Shown here: one piece after another, positions 6,885-14,785 of the stretch
How positions within the stretch are numbered: the first letter of the stretch is position 1
Layout: each line of letters opens with the position of its first letter
Source: Alphaproteobacteria bacterium
GTDB taxonomy: Bacteria; Pseudomonadota; Alphaproteobacteria; CAAHEQ01; UBA3637
Direction: 5' to 3'
Length of the DNA: 24,339 nucleotides
Assembly (NCBI GenBank): GCA_900772625.1
Contig: CAAHEQ010000098.1
Span: 1-24,339, forward strand
Made by a program: the position numbers and the translations under genes
Notes under the pieces: model-generated
Seen by the model: only the letters and a program-made list of their open reading frames with translations
Database searches by the model: none
What the model was told of the DNA's origin: nothing

Positions 6885-8153
6885 ATGATGAAAGACAAAC
6901 TATTAAAATCAGTCGCCATTATGGCTTTATGTTTAGCCTCTGGTACAACGCTTGCGCAAAGTTGCCCAGTAGGTGAGGTAAGCTCAAATGCCCAAACATT
7001 ATCTGCACCCAGCAACAAAAGTGTTGCCAGTCGCCAAAAATATGATGAACACCGTCATCAATTCGCCAGTTTAGAGTCAATCGAAAAGGCTTATGGTGAC
7101 TTTAAAAAAGATTTAAATGATATTGCGGGCTTGAGCTACAGTCTTGACATTTCTGTACTTGCTCAACGTGGCGCGCCAAACGGCTCAAAAACAGCCTTTC
7201 AAACACAATACTATGGTTCGGCAAATTGGCAAATGTTTGACAGCGCCATTGGTTCGGGCTCTTTGCAAGCCGCATATACCTACATTCATTATTGGGGCAA
7301 AAGCGCAGATTGGATCGGCAATCGGATTGGCGTGATTAACTCAATCAACGATTATCCATCGAATGAGCACAACTTTGATCAGCTCAGCTATACGCACACA
7401 TTGCCTGATGAGCTGAAGTCAATTTCGATTACTTTGGGTCAATTTCCTATGTATACTTTTGACGGTTCGGCCTATGATGCTAACCAACAAATCAACTTTG
7501 TTAATTTTGCTTTGTCACAAAATGCGACTTCAAGCTATCCGACCGCCAGCCTTGGTGGCTATGTCAGCTTTACGCCAAACGATACGTGGAACGTGACCGT
7601 TGGTATGCAAGATGCAAATAACACTTCAGGCAGCAAGATCCAAACATCGACTTTCCACCGCAAGCAGTTTACAAGCTTTGCAAGCCTTTCCTTTACGCCA
7701 ACGATTGCTGGGTTGGGAGCTGGTCAGTACTCGGTAATGGTGTATAACCAACCGTGGACAAAAGAGCAAAGCCAAACCACAAATGGCTGGTCTTTTAATG
7801 TATCGCAAGCCTTTGGTGACAAGCTGACTTTGTTCGGACGCGTCAATGGCGTCACGGGAAATATTGAAACAATCAGCCAATCCTATGTCTTGGGCGGTGT
7901 TGTGAATAATCCATTTAATCGCAATGCGCTGGATCAATTCGGCTTTGCAACCGCGATTAACAAAATGAACAGAACGGTAAACGGCGCAAATACGCGCGCG
8001 GTCGAGACGGTGTTTGAAGGCTATATGTCCTTTGGCGTGTCGAATTTCTTGATTTTGACGCCTGATGTCCAATTTTACATCAATCCTGCGCAAGATACAA
8101 GCAATTCGCACTCGGCCACCGCAGTCAGCTTGCGTGCAACCTTGATGTTTTGA
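6885..8153 (+). CDS. OprB-type carbohydrate porin
   Basis: Outer-membrane beta-barrel of the carbohydrate-selective porin type. It has a signal peptide (cleavage likely after TTLA, about residue 24), a polar linker, then alternating beta strands ending in the aromatic residue Phe (SLRATLMF), the usual outer-membrane assembly signal. Family landmarks include GLSYSLDISVLAQRG, GSLQAAYTYIHYWG, FDQLSYTHTLPDEL, VTLGQFP-like ITLGQFPMYTFDG, FVNFALSQNAT, and the near-terminal LTPDVQFYINPA. At 422 residues it fits the family. AGGAGG precedes two tandem ATGs (6885 and 6888); the second has the better spacing, so the protein may start one residue later. Divergent from yqeY; no strong promoter is evident. 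The sugar or solute carried cannot be read from the sequence. Confidence 0.88.
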   Translation: MMKDKLLKSVAIMALCLASGTTLAQSCPVGEVSSNAQTLSAPSNKSVASRQKYDEHRHQFASLESIEKAYGDFKKDLNDIAGLSYSLDISVLAQRGAPNGSKTAFQTQYYGSANWQMFDSAIGSGSLQAAYTYIHYWGKSADWIGNRIGVINSINDYPSNEHNFDQLSYTHTLPDELKSISITLGQFPMYTFDGSAYDANQQINFVNFALSQNATSSYPTASLGGYVSFTPNDTWNVTVGMQDANNTSGSKIQTSTFHRKQFTSFASLSFTPTIAGLGAGQYSVMVYNQPWTKEQSQTTNGWSFNVSQAFGDKLTLFGRVNGVTGNIETISQSYVLGGVVNNPFNRNALDQFGFATAINKMNRTVNGANTRAVETVFEGYMSFGVSNFLILTPDVQFYINPAQDTSNSHSATAVSLRATLMF

Positions 8154-8167
8154 ACATATCAAAAAAA

Positions 8168-8221
8168 TTGACAGAAACCCTTCTTATGTGTTATAATGAA
8201 AAAGTACACATAAGGAAGGGT
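8168..8221 (+). promoter_or_regulatory. near-consensus promoter with long interrupted dyad
   Basis: TTGACA (8168-8173), 18-base spacer, TATAAT (8192-8197): a sigma-70 promoter with both boxes perfect. An inverted repeat brackets the -10: left arm ACCCTTCTTATGTGT (8177-8191) fills the spacer, right arm ACACATAAGGAAGGGT (8206-8221) begins near the expected start of transcription; they pair fully except for one extra C/G in the right arm. The left arm would lie upstream of the transcript, so a DNA operator is more likely than an RNA hairpin. The right arm also includes the ribosome binding site AAGGAAGG. Confidence 0.75.
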
Positions 8222-8228
8222 CTGGCAT

Positions 8229-9578
8229 ATGAAAAAATCATTTAAAAATTGGTTGTTAGCGGGTATAGCAGCGATTCCTGCATTTGGCTTTGCAGGCGAG
8301 TTCGATGCAAAAGAGTCCCAGCCTGTGGCGCAACTCGAGACTTTCGATCAAACAAAAGCGCCAAAGAGTAAAAAGAGTACTGTGGTGCTTTTCCCAAAAT
8401 CGTCCGATAATTATTTTGCGCAACCATATACGCGCGATGCGATTGAAAACTCTCCATTTCTATTGATAGGCTCTGATGAACAAAAAGCAAAACTTTGGGC
8501 TATGTGCCAACGAGTTGGTATGACTGAAACAGGGCGACAAGTTTTGCAACAAGTGAGCGATATTTATAAGCAAACAGGCAACAAGCTGCCGATACGCATC
8601 GGTCCTGAGCCGAAAAATATTGTTGCTGTCTATGAAGGAGAGCTCACTGGCGTGACGATTAATCAAAAGTACCAAGATTACAGTGATATTGACGTGTCTT
8701 TGGCGCACGAGTTGAAACACCACATTCAGCAAAATCGCGCCATTAATCAGACAAATATCGAGTATGAAAGCTTACAAGATGCCTTTGTCTCTTACAAAAT
8801 TGTGGAGCTGGAAACAAAGTTGCAAGATGTGACAATGCTGGATGAAAAAGGCGTTGTTTTTGCGTCTAACTTTGATGGATTGTTGAAGTATTATCAGTCT
8901 CAAAAGAAAGAAGCAGAACAAAAGCATGGGCCAAACTCATCTGAGGCAAAGCGTTATGCCAAAACTCAGACGGCAAAACTTTTATGGGAGGGGGAGGAGT
9001 CTTTCTTTACGCAAGTCAAACGCGTATTAACTAGAAATTCGGCTAACCGCGCTTATGAGGAGGCTTATAATTGGAACATATCTTATAATGTGCAGACCAG
9101 CGATCAACTTTGGTTTACAGAACGCCTAAAATTCAAACCGAATTGTGCGGGTAAAACAACGGCATTATTGCAACAGTTTGCGGATTGTATGGAGGTCGAT
9201 TTAAAGCCCGATTATTTCAAGGATAAATTAAATCTTGCTGGCGCACACTTTAACGTTTCTAAAAATGTTCTGCGAGACAAGAGCAGCGTAATGCGCCTTG
9301 AGGAAAATGAAAAAGGTGGTTATAACCTTGCGCATTATGTTGAATGGCAAAAACAAAAAGAGACTGTCTTTGATAAAAATGGTCAACGTGTATTTTCCAT
9401 AGGTGTAGACAATCAAGCAGATACCAAAAAAGAAGCTTTTAAAGCTGTGACAAAGCAAGCTCCACATCAGGTAAAGGCGGAAACCTCTTTGAAAAAAACG
9501 TTGAGCCAAACCGCCCCAAAAAAGAAAGTAAATCAAGCTACAAATGTTCAAGGTTTTATTAAAAATCAAGGAAGATAA
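8229..9578 (+). CDS. secreted HExxH protein, putative zinc metallopeptidase
   Basis: A 449-residue exported protein of no family I can name with certainty. The signal peptide is clear (MKKSFKNWLLAGIAAIPAFGFA, cleavage about residue 22). After a lysine- and serine-rich linker comes a domain with HELKHH: His160, Glu161 and His164 form an HExxH zinc motif, and Glu180/Asp184 in YESLQDA sit where a gluzincin third ligand is expected. This resembles putative metallopeptidase domains such as DUF6782, from memory only. The rest is helical and charged; Cys residues occur at about 307 and 318. The tail (about 395-449) is lysine/glutamine-rich and probably disordered. AAGGAAGG lies 9 bases before ATG. 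It has its own near-consensus promoter and probably leads the two genes that follow. Protease activity and target are inferred. Confidence 0.7.
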   Translation: MKKSFKNWLLAGIAAIPAFGFAGEFDAKESQPVAQLETFDQTKAPKSKKSTVVLFPKSSDNYFAQPYTRDAIENSPFLLIGSDEQKAKLWAMCQRVGMTETGRQVLQQVSDIYKQTGNKLPIRIGPEPKNIVAVYEGELTGVTINQKYQDYSDIDVSLAHELKHHIQQNRAINQTNIEYESLQDAFVSYKIVELETKLQDVTMLDEKGVVFASNFDGLLKYYQSQKKEAEQKHGPNSSEAKRYAKTQTAKLLWEGEESFFTQVKRVLTRNSANRAYEEAYNWNISYNVQTSDQLWFTERLKFKPNCAGKTTALLQQFADCMEVDLKPDYFKDKLNLAGAHFNVSKNVLRDKSSVMRLEENEKGGYNLAHYVEWQKQKETVFDKNGQRVFSIGVDNQADTKKEAFKAVTKQAPHQVKAETSLKKTLSQTAPKKKVNQATNVQGFIKNQGR

Positions 9579-9613
9579 ATGCTCTTTTTTGAAAGCAAAC
9601 AAGCTGATAAAAA

Positions 9614-9637
9614 AAAGACTTGAAAAAAATCGTCTTT
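9614..9637 (+). terminator. weak AT-rich hairpin between two secreted-protein genes
   Basis: AAAGAC (9614-9619) and GTCTTT (9632-9637) around a 12-base A-rich loop, followed by GACTTTATT. The stem is short and poor in G+C, so at most it would reduce read-through between the HExxH gene and the next one. Confidence 0.2.
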
Positions 9638-9665
9638 GACTTTATTGTAAAATCAGGAGATTAAA

Positions 9666-10295
9666 ATGAAAAAATATTTGTTGATTATGGGTGGGGTTCT
9701 GTGTGCGCTTTCGGCGTATGCTCAAGAAGTCATTACATTGCCGTCTTCGTTTGATGAAAGCAAAATGATTACAAAACGACGTGATGAGCAGGGGCGTTAT
9801 CAGCCAATTTATGATGATGTTCCTGCGCCAATGCCTGCCACGCCCGAACACGCGCTACAACAGGCTCAGTCAGCAGGACAACCGCAACGCGTCTTTTATC
9901 GAGGCGTGCCTTCCGCACCCGCCGCGCGCAATGAGGGGCGACAAAACAAGGCAACTGCACCCGCTCAAGAGCCCTCCACGCTTCCAGCAGTACACAATAA
10001 GGTTCAACAAAATGAAGAGGTAATTCCAGCCCAAAAGCCGTCCATACCACCCGCACCAGAGCGCCGTATCAAACGCTATCGTGCGATAGAAAAGGATTAT
10101 TCAATGCCAAAATCAACATTCTCAAGCTCTACTCTTTCGAATATCGCTGATGCGCCGTCTTCTTTTTCAAACTCGTCTATGGCCGAAACAATCAAGCGTT
10201 TCAAAAAAGAAAGCACCCGATTTGAAGAATGCCAAGAGGGTGAGAAGGGTTGCCGTCAATACGATGTCGATGACAAGGGGAATGTCATATGGTAA
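9666..10295 (+). CDS. proline-rich secreted protein of unknown function
   Basis: I do not recognise this 209-residue protein. It has a signal peptide (MKKYLLIMGGVLCALSAYA, cleaved before QEV). The mature part is low-complexity: proline-, alanine- and glutamine-rich from about 50 to 140, with a motif seen twice (PAQEPSTLPA and PAQKPSIPPA), then a serine-rich stretch (about 155-170) and a charged tail with two cysteines seven residues apart (CQEGEKGC) ending NVIW. No enzyme motif. The composition suggests a periplasmic spacer or cell-wall-spanning protein. AGGAGA lies 5 bases before ATG. Its last 7 bases overlap the start of the hydrolase lipoprotein gene, so the two are translated together. 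Confidence 0.65.
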   Translation: MKKYLLIMGGVLCALSAYAQEVITLPSSFDESKMITKRRDEQGRYQPIYDDVPAPMPATPEHALQQAQSAGQPQRVFYRGVPSAPAARNEGRQNKATAPAQEPSTLPAVHNKVQQNEEVIPAQKPSIPPAPERRIKRYRAIEKDYSMPKSTFSSSTLSNIADAPSSFSNSSMAETIKRFKKESTRFEECQEGEKGCRQYDVDDKGNVIW

Positions 10296-11056
10296 AAATG
10301 CGTGTTCTTTTGATGTGTGCGTTGGTTTTAGGACTTGGCGCTTGTGCAACCGAAAATCCGCTGAAAGATTTACGTTTTCAGCCTATTTCATCGGGAAATT
10401 ATACGGTGGCCAGCTGGTATAAAATTACCAAGCCGACTTTACCGCTTAAAGTGTATATCGAAGGTGATGGGCACGCTTTTGATGGCCGAGGCTTACCAAC
10501 GTCCGATCCGACTCCAGAGGGCTTATTCTTACGCAAGCTTGCGGTAGATGACACCTCTCCAAATGTCGTTTATTTGGCGCGCCCTTGCCAGTATTTAATG
10601 GGTAAAAATTGTTCGCAAAAAGATTGGACAAGCGGTCGATTTTCTCCCGAAATAGTGGATTCTATGGAAGCCTCAGTCGGTGCTTTGATGAAAAAATCGC
10701 GCTCTGGTCAAGTGATTTTAGTCGGGTATTCAGGTGGGGCAATGATTGCCTCTTTAATCGCTGCACGCCACCCCGATCAAGTCAAAGAGCTGATTACCAT
10801 TGCGGGCGTTTTGGATAAGGATAAATGGACAGCTTATCACGGTGACGCGCCGTTGAGTGATTCTGTTAACCTTGACTTGAGCAAGCTGAAAGGCATCAAG
10901 CAAACGCACTATGTCGGCGCAAAAGACAAAGTTGTTCCGCCTGAATTAGCGTTGGATATTTTGGGGCAAAACAATTCCGATGTCGTGATTGTGAAAGGCG
11001 CAAGCCACGGCAAAGGCTTTGATAAAATCTATTCCAAGGTTTGGCGCGAGCGTTGA
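10289..11056 (+). CDS. alpha/beta-hydrolase lipoprotein
   Basis: A 255-residue membrane-anchored hydrolase. Lipobox LGAC with Cys19 follows a short hydrophobic signal. The fold is shown by VYIEGDGHAFDGRG (oxyanion side), the conserved NVVYLARPCQY segment, the nucleophile elbow VGYSGG (Ser148), Asp213 in GAKDKVVPPE and His240 in GASHGKGF, so the triad is complete. Related lipoproteins with the VYLARPCQY pattern occur widely in Proteobacteria with no assigned substrate; an esterase or peptidase acting in the periplasm is likely. The start at 10289 is supported by AAGGGG 8 bases upstream, inside the preceding gene; an ATG at 10298 is the alternative. The stop directly touches the stop of the next, convergent gene. 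Confidence 0.82.
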   Translation: MVKMRVLLMCALVLGLGACATENPLKDLRFQPISSGNYTVASWYKITKPTLPLKVYIEGDGHAFDGRGLPTSDPTPEGLFLRKLAVDDTSPNVVYLARPCQYLMGKNCSQKDWTSGRFSPEIVDSMEASVGALMKKSRSGQVILVGYSGGAMIASLIAARHPDQVKELITIAGVLDKDKWTAYHGDAPLSDSVNLDLSKLKGIKQTHYVGAKDKVVPPELALDILGQNNSDVVIVKGASHGKGFDKIYSKVWRER

Positions 11057-11374
11057 TTAAAAAACCGCCTGAGCACTGCGCTCGGCAATGATTGTTTCGA
11101 TGACGTCAAGTTCAAGTGCCAACCGTTGGCGCGTTTGCAAATTCAAAGAAGGCCGCTTCATTTGGCGAGTTAATTCCTGATGACGGCGCTTTAAAACGCC
11201 AGAGTCGACTTTGTTCGAACGCTTATAAATATGTTGATATAAATCGTCTTTAAGCTCGTCCGATAGACCCATCTCGGGTGCTTTGTTTTCAACTGTTTGC
11301 GCGCCATTCATAGGCTCAAAAGCCAATGATTGCGTTGATAAAAGAAGTGCTAGAATTAAAATAATGTATCGCAT
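11057..11374 (-). CDS. small secreted protein of unknown function
   Basis: I do not recognise this 105-residue protein. It has a signal peptide (MRYIILILALLLSTQSLA, cleaved before FEP). The mature part has about 87 residues with no cysteine, and from about residue 38 it looks entirely helical and charged (LSDELKDDLYQHIYKR, then HQELTRQMKRPSLNLQTRQRL and LELDVIETIIAERS), which suggests a helical bundle or coiled coil. It is divergent from the dCMP deaminase gene and runs tail to tail with the hydrolase lipoprotein gene, the two stop codons being adjacent with no bases between. An AGAGGA-type ribosome binding site precedes ATG. The role is unknown. Confidence 0.65.
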   Translation of the reverse strand: MRYIILILALLLSTQSLAFEPMNGAQTVENKAPEMGLSDELKDDLYQHIYKRSNKVDSGVLKRRHQELTRQMKRPSLNLQTRQRLALELDVIETIIAERSAQAVF

Positions 11375-11490
11375 AGTAAATCCTCTTGCACACTATTCTA
11401 TTAAAAAAAATGAAAAAGTCACGAAAAAAGTGTTTATTTTTTTTCAAAATTATCGCATACTAGCAAAAAAAAGAAAGGAGACAAAATAAA

Positions 11491-11979
11491 ATGTCAGATT
11501 ATGTGCGCCCAAGTTGGGACGATTATTTTATCGAAGTAATGCACGCTTTAGCCAAGCGCGCCACCTGTGACCGTGGCAGAACGGCTTGCGTGATTGTCAA
11601 AGATAACCAAATTTTGTGTTCGGGCTATGTTGGTTCGCCTCCAGGCTTGCCACACTGTGACGAAGTCGGCCATTTAATGAAGTCCGTCACGCACGAAGAC
11701 GGCACGACCTCCAGCCACTGTATGCGCACAATCCACGCAGAGCAAAACGCGATTTGTCAAGCCGCTAAACGGGGCATATCGATTGACGGCGCGACTGTTT
11801 ATTGCAAAATGGCGCCGTGCAGAACGTGTGCGATGTTGCTGATTGCTTGTGGCATTAAACGTGTCGTGGCCGAATACCGCTATCAACGCGGTTCGGAGGG
11901 CGAACAAATGATGCGTCAAGTCGGCATCAGTGTCGAATATTTGCACGATGAAACAGCTGCGTACGAACAAAAGGAGTAA
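11491..11979 (+). CDS. deoxycytidylate (dCMP) deaminase family protein
   Basis: Zinc-dependent deaminase converting dCMP to dUMP, a step towards dTTP; cytoplasmic. In 162 residues it shows the family start (RPSWDDYFIEVMHALAKRATCDR), the GYVGSPPGLPHCDE substrate loop, the catalytic zinc motif His82-Ala-Glu84, and Cys110 and Cys113 in PCRTC. The extra His and Cys in SSHCMRTIH are typical of the dCMP subgroup, as opposed to cytidine or tRNA deaminases. AAAGGAGA lies about 10 bases upstream of ATG. Five bases separate it from the ELM1-family gene, so they are probably one transcript, though their functions are not obviously linked. Confidence 0.92.
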   Translation: MSDYVRPSWDDYFIEVMHALAKRATCDRGRTACVIVKDNQILCSGYVGSPPGLPHCDEVGHLMKSVTHEDGTTSSHCMRTIHAEQNAICQAAKRGISIDGATVYCKMAPCRTCAMLLIACGIKRVVAEYRYQRGSEGEQMMRQVGISVEYLHDETAAYEQKE

Positions 11980-11984
11980 AAGGA

Positions 11985-12953
11985 ATGACGAAAATATGGG
12001 CTCTGTTAGACGATCGTATGGGAAACGTCAATCAGGTGCTCGGCGTGGCCGAAGCGCTTAAAATGCCGTTCGAGGTTAAAAAAATCAATTATAATAAATG
12101 GGTTAAGTTGCCCAATTTATTGCGTGGTGCGTCTGTGTTGGGTATTGACGAGAAAAGCTTGCCAGAGGTCGACCTTGCGCCCGATTCTTTGCCAGACTTA
12201 ATTATCGGTGCGGGGCGGCGGATTTATCCACTGATGCGCTATTTAAAGAAAAAGTCGGGTGGCAAAACAAAGATTGTCCAGCTGATGAACCCTGGTCTTG
12301 CAGGCTTTCGTCAAGCGGATTTAATTGTGCTACCGATGCATGATCGCTACAAGGGGCACAGCAAAAATGTAGTGCAAACGTTGGGCGCGCCTCACCGCGT
12401 GACAGAGGACAAATTAAAAGATGAATTAGAAAAATGGCGTCCTGTGTTTGAAAAATATCCGCAACCGCGTGTTTCTGTCATTGTAGGCGGTGCGACCAAA
12501 AAAGCACCGTTTACAGAGCAAATGGCAGAGCAACTGGCTTTGTCGGTTTTGAATATGGAGCCTGCATCTATTTTGGTGACGACCTCTCGCCGCACGCCAA
12601 AAGAAGTCGTTGCCCTTTTAGAGCGGATGTTTCCACCCAAAAAAACATATTTTTACAAGTTTGGCGATCAGGGTGAAAATCCTTATTTTGGCTTGCTTGC
12701 GTGGGGCTCGTCCATAGTCGTGACGGGCGATTCTATGTCAATGTGTTCCGAAGCGTGTGCCGCAGGTGTCCCTGTGTATATTTTTGCGCCCAAAGGGACG
12801 ATGGGACGCAAGCATCAATTGTTTCATAGGCAATTATATCGCTCGGGCTATGCAACGATGTTGGGCAGCGGACAAACAGCCTTTGGCGGCCGCTTGAATG
12901 CGGCAGGCGAGGTGGCTGATCGAATCGTAAGCTTGCTTGACAAAAAAGATTAA
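11985..12953 (+). CDS. ELM1-family (DUF1022) protein
   Basis: A 322-residue protein of the ELM1/DUF1022 family, named after a plant mitochondrial-fission protein; the bacterial members are uncharacterised and common in alphaproteobacteria. Recognisable parts are MTKIWALLDDRMGNVNQVLGVAEAL at the start, DLIIGAGRRIYPLMRYLKK, QLMNPGLAGFRQADLIVLPMHDRY, VIVGGATKKAPFTE, LVTTSRRTP, and VTGDSMSMCSEACAAGVPVYIF. The layout is like a GT-B glycosyltransferase with two Rossmann-like halves, and the last motif resembles its nucleotide-sugar site. A role in envelope glycan synthesis is a reasonable inference, not shown. The ribosome binding site AAAGGA precedes ATG. Confidence 0.88.
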   Translation: MTKIWALLDDRMGNVNQVLGVAEALKMPFEVKKINYNKWVKLPNLLRGASVLGIDEKSLPEVDLAPDSLPDLIIGAGRRIYPLMRYLKKKSGGKTKIVQLMNPGLAGFRQADLIVLPMHDRYKGHSKNVVQTLGAPHRVTEDKLKDELEKWRPVFEKYPQPRVSVIVGGATKKAPFTEQMAEQLALSVLNMEPASILVTTSRRTPKEVVALLERMFPPKKTYFYKFGDQGENPYFGLLAWGSSIVVTGDSMSMCSEACAAGVPVYIFAPKGTMGRKHQLFHRQLYRSGYATMLGSGQTAFGGRLNAAGEVADRIVSLLDKKD

Positions 12954-12978
12954 ATCCTATCTATAAATGCTTTTAAAA

Positions 12979-13006
12979 AAACGGCACTAATTGCTCAGGG
13001 CCGTTT
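12979..13006 (-). terminator. intrinsic terminator, best on the minus strand
   Basis: AAACGGC (12979-12985) and GCCGTTT (13000-13006) with a 14-base loop. Read on the minus strand the stem is followed by a run of seven Ts, so it would end the CDF-DUF502 transcript, whose stop is 40 bases upstream. On the plus strand it is followed by ATCTTAATTT and may weakly end the ELM1 transcript as well. Confidence 0.6.
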
Positions 13007-13046
13007 ATCTTAATTTAGGCAAGTTTTACCGTTCTTCTCAAACGCT

Positions 13047-13745
13047 TTAGTTTTCCTCTTTTGGGCTGAGGTCTTGTTTGGCGCTGGCCAAAGCTTGCTC
13101 CATAATCGCTTGCTGTTGTTGCGGTGAATCAGGCGTCACAATGCCCGTTGAAATGATGATTTTCCATGCATCGTCTACACGTAATTTCAGTGGGATAATG
13201 TCCTCTTTATCCACGAAAATCAAAAAACCAGAAGTCGGGTTCGGCGTGGTTGGCACATAAATGCTGACCATTTTTTTGCCTTTAAAGTTCTTTTGAATGC
13301 CCGAATAAACATTGCCCGTGATAAAAGCAATCGTCCACAAGCCCTTGCGCGGATATTCGACCAGAACCGCTTCACGGAAAGCTTGATTTTGACCGCCACC
13401 CATGACAGTTTCCAAAATCTTGCGCAAACCGTTATACAGTCCCGAAACAACGGGCATTTTGGAAATTGCTTTGTTAACACCGTTTAAAAGCGCCGTACCA
13501 ATAAAGCCAGATGAAATCCAACCAATGACAATAAGACCAATCAGCAAAATTACGATTCCAAAGCCTGGGATACCAAAAGGCAGTCGAGTGACGGGATTGT
13601 ACTCAGCTGGGATCAGAGCATTGACTTTGACGTCAATAAAGCGGATTAGCTCGATGGCTAAATAAACTGTAATAGCCAACGGAGCAGATACTAAAATACC
13701 TGTTAAGAAATAACTTTTTAAGCTTTTGGATTTTTTCTCTTGCAT
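13047..13745 (-). CDS. DUF502 family membrane protein
   Basis: A 232-residue inner-membrane protein of the DUF502 family. Two membrane helices are visible (about 12-38 and 62-88). Family strings include GILVSAPLAITVYLA, PGFGIVILLIGLIVIGW, MPVVSGLYNGLRKILETV and VYVPTTPNPTSGFL-like IYVPTTPNPTSGFLIFV. The soluble part after residue 100 is beta-rich. The function of the family is not known. It starts 28 bases inside the end of the upstream CDF gene, with AAGGAG 7-8 bases before ATG, so translation is probably coupled to the exporter. A terminator lies just downstream. Confidence 0.92.
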   Translation of the reverse strand: MQEKKSKSLKSYFLTGILVSAPLAITVYLAIELIRFIDVKVNALIPAEYNPVTRLPFGIPGFGIVILLIGLIVIGWISSGFIGTALLNGVNKAISKMPVVSGLYNGLRKILETVMGGGQNQAFREAVLVEYPRKGLWTIAFITGNVYSGIQKNFKGKKMVSIYVPTTPNPTSGFLIFVDKEDIIPLKLRVDDAWKIIISTGIVTPDSPQQQQAIMEQALASAKQDLSPKEEN

Positions 13746-14635
13746 AATATAGCTCCTTCTTTTTTAGGTTCAGGGTGAATGAAAACTTCGCACTCTGGCA
13801 AAGCTTGCTTGACTTCTTGCTCCAGCTCGTCACAAATCTTGTGCGCCTGCGTAAGATCTAAATCAGAATCGATTTTAACGGCAAATTGCACAAACGAGTT
13901 TAAGCCAGAATTGCGCGTTCTTAAGTCAGAAATGCTGCCAATATGGGCGTGATTTAAAACGATTTTAGTAATTGCTTCCCGCGTTTCCGAAGGAAGCTCG
14001 GCATCCATCAGCACAGCCGATGACTTTACAAAAATGCGATAGACCGTGTAAAACAGGTAAACAGAAACGCATACTGCAAAAGCGGCGTCTACCCATGTAA
14101 GCCCTAGCAAATACGAAAACATCATCGATACGATAACGCCTACATTCATCATGACATCGCCCGTGTAGTGCGCGCTGTCTGCATCAATTGCAATCGAATT
14201 TGTTTGCGCAATAACATACTTTTGAAACGATACCAGTACAATCGTAGCAACAATGGAAATAAGCATCACAATAACGCCCACATCAAGTCGTTCCAACGGG
14301 ACGGGGTGTAAAATATGACTGACAGTTTCAATCAGCAAAAACACGCCCGAGCACGCGATAATAAAGCCTTGAACGATGCCACCCAGCGCCTCTGCCTTAC
14401 CGTGACCAAAGCGGTGCTCTTTATCGGGAGGAAGTAATGCTTGCTGCACAGCGATAAAGCTGACTACTGAAGCCCCAATATCAAGTCCAGAGTCCATCAA
14501 GCTTGAAAGCAGCGCCAGTGAATTCGTCATAAAAAATGAAATCACCTTGATGATAATCAAGCTAAGCGCTGTCAAAATTGAACAATAACTGGCGATCCTC
14601 ATCAATCGCTCTTTTGAGCATTTGTTTTTTTGCAT
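13718..14635 (-). CDS. cation diffusion facilitator (CDF) metal exporter
   Basis: Inner-membrane proton-coupled exporter of divalent metal ions such as zinc or iron(II), of the FieF/YiiP type. In 305 residues there are six membrane helices and a C-terminal cytoplasmic metal-sensing domain. The transport site is complete: Asp48 and Asp52 in MDSGLDIGAS on helix 2, and His156 and Asp160 in SAHYTGD on helix 5; the DDDH-like set HRFGHGKAEAL is the family loop. The Asp-Asp-His-Asp arrangement suggests zinc/iron/cadmium rather than manganese. A promoter is seen upstream and DUF502 overlaps its 3' end. The last residues form a Lys-rich tail (CKRKNPKA) encoded in the overlap. Confidence 0.92.
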   Translation of the reverse strand: MQKNKCSKERLMRIASYCSILTALSLIIIKVISFFMTNSLALLSSLMDSGLDIGASVVSFIAVQQALLPPDKEHRFGHGKAEALGGIVQGFIIACSGVFLLIETVSHILHPVPLERLDVGVIVMLISIVATIVLVSFQKYVIAQTNSIAIDADSAHYTGDVMMNVGVIVSMMFSYLLGLTWVDAAFAVCVSVYLFYTVYRIFVKSSAVLMDAELPSETREAITKIVLNHAHIGSISDLRTRNSGLNSFVQFAVKIDSDLDLTQAHKICDELEQEVKQALPECEVFIHPEPKKEGAILCKRKNPKA

Positions 14636-14658
14636 TATTTTACCTCTTTCATTCTTTT

Positions 14659-14686
14659 AGTATATTTTTATACAAAAAGCTATCAA
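14659..14686 (-). promoter_or_regulatory. candidate promoter of the CDF-DUF502 pair
   Basis: Minus strand: -35 TTGATA (14681-14686, 4 of 6), 16-base spacer, -10 TATACT (14659-14664, 5 of 6), about 25 bases before the CDF start. An AAAGAGGT ribosome binding site lies between. Confidence 0.5.
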
Positions 14687-14731
14687 TTTTTGTAAATATG
14701 ATAAAATTTTTTTATAAAAACAATAGATTTT

Positions 14732-14761
14732 TTGACAAATCCGACATATATATGTTATAAA
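14732..14761 (+). promoter_or_regulatory. candidate promoter of the DnaJ-type gene
   Basis: TTGACA (14732-14737, 6 of 6), 18-base spacer, TATAAA (14756-14761, 5 of 6), 24 bases before the start. It looks like a housekeeping sigma-70 promoter; I see no sigma-32 pattern. Confidence 0.6.
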
Positions 14762-14785
14762 CGTATGTAAAGAGGAACTCATAAT

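Noticed and set aside
7626..8162. 178-codon minus-strand frame opposite the porin
   Set aside because: The porin frame matches a known family over its full length; this reading has none.
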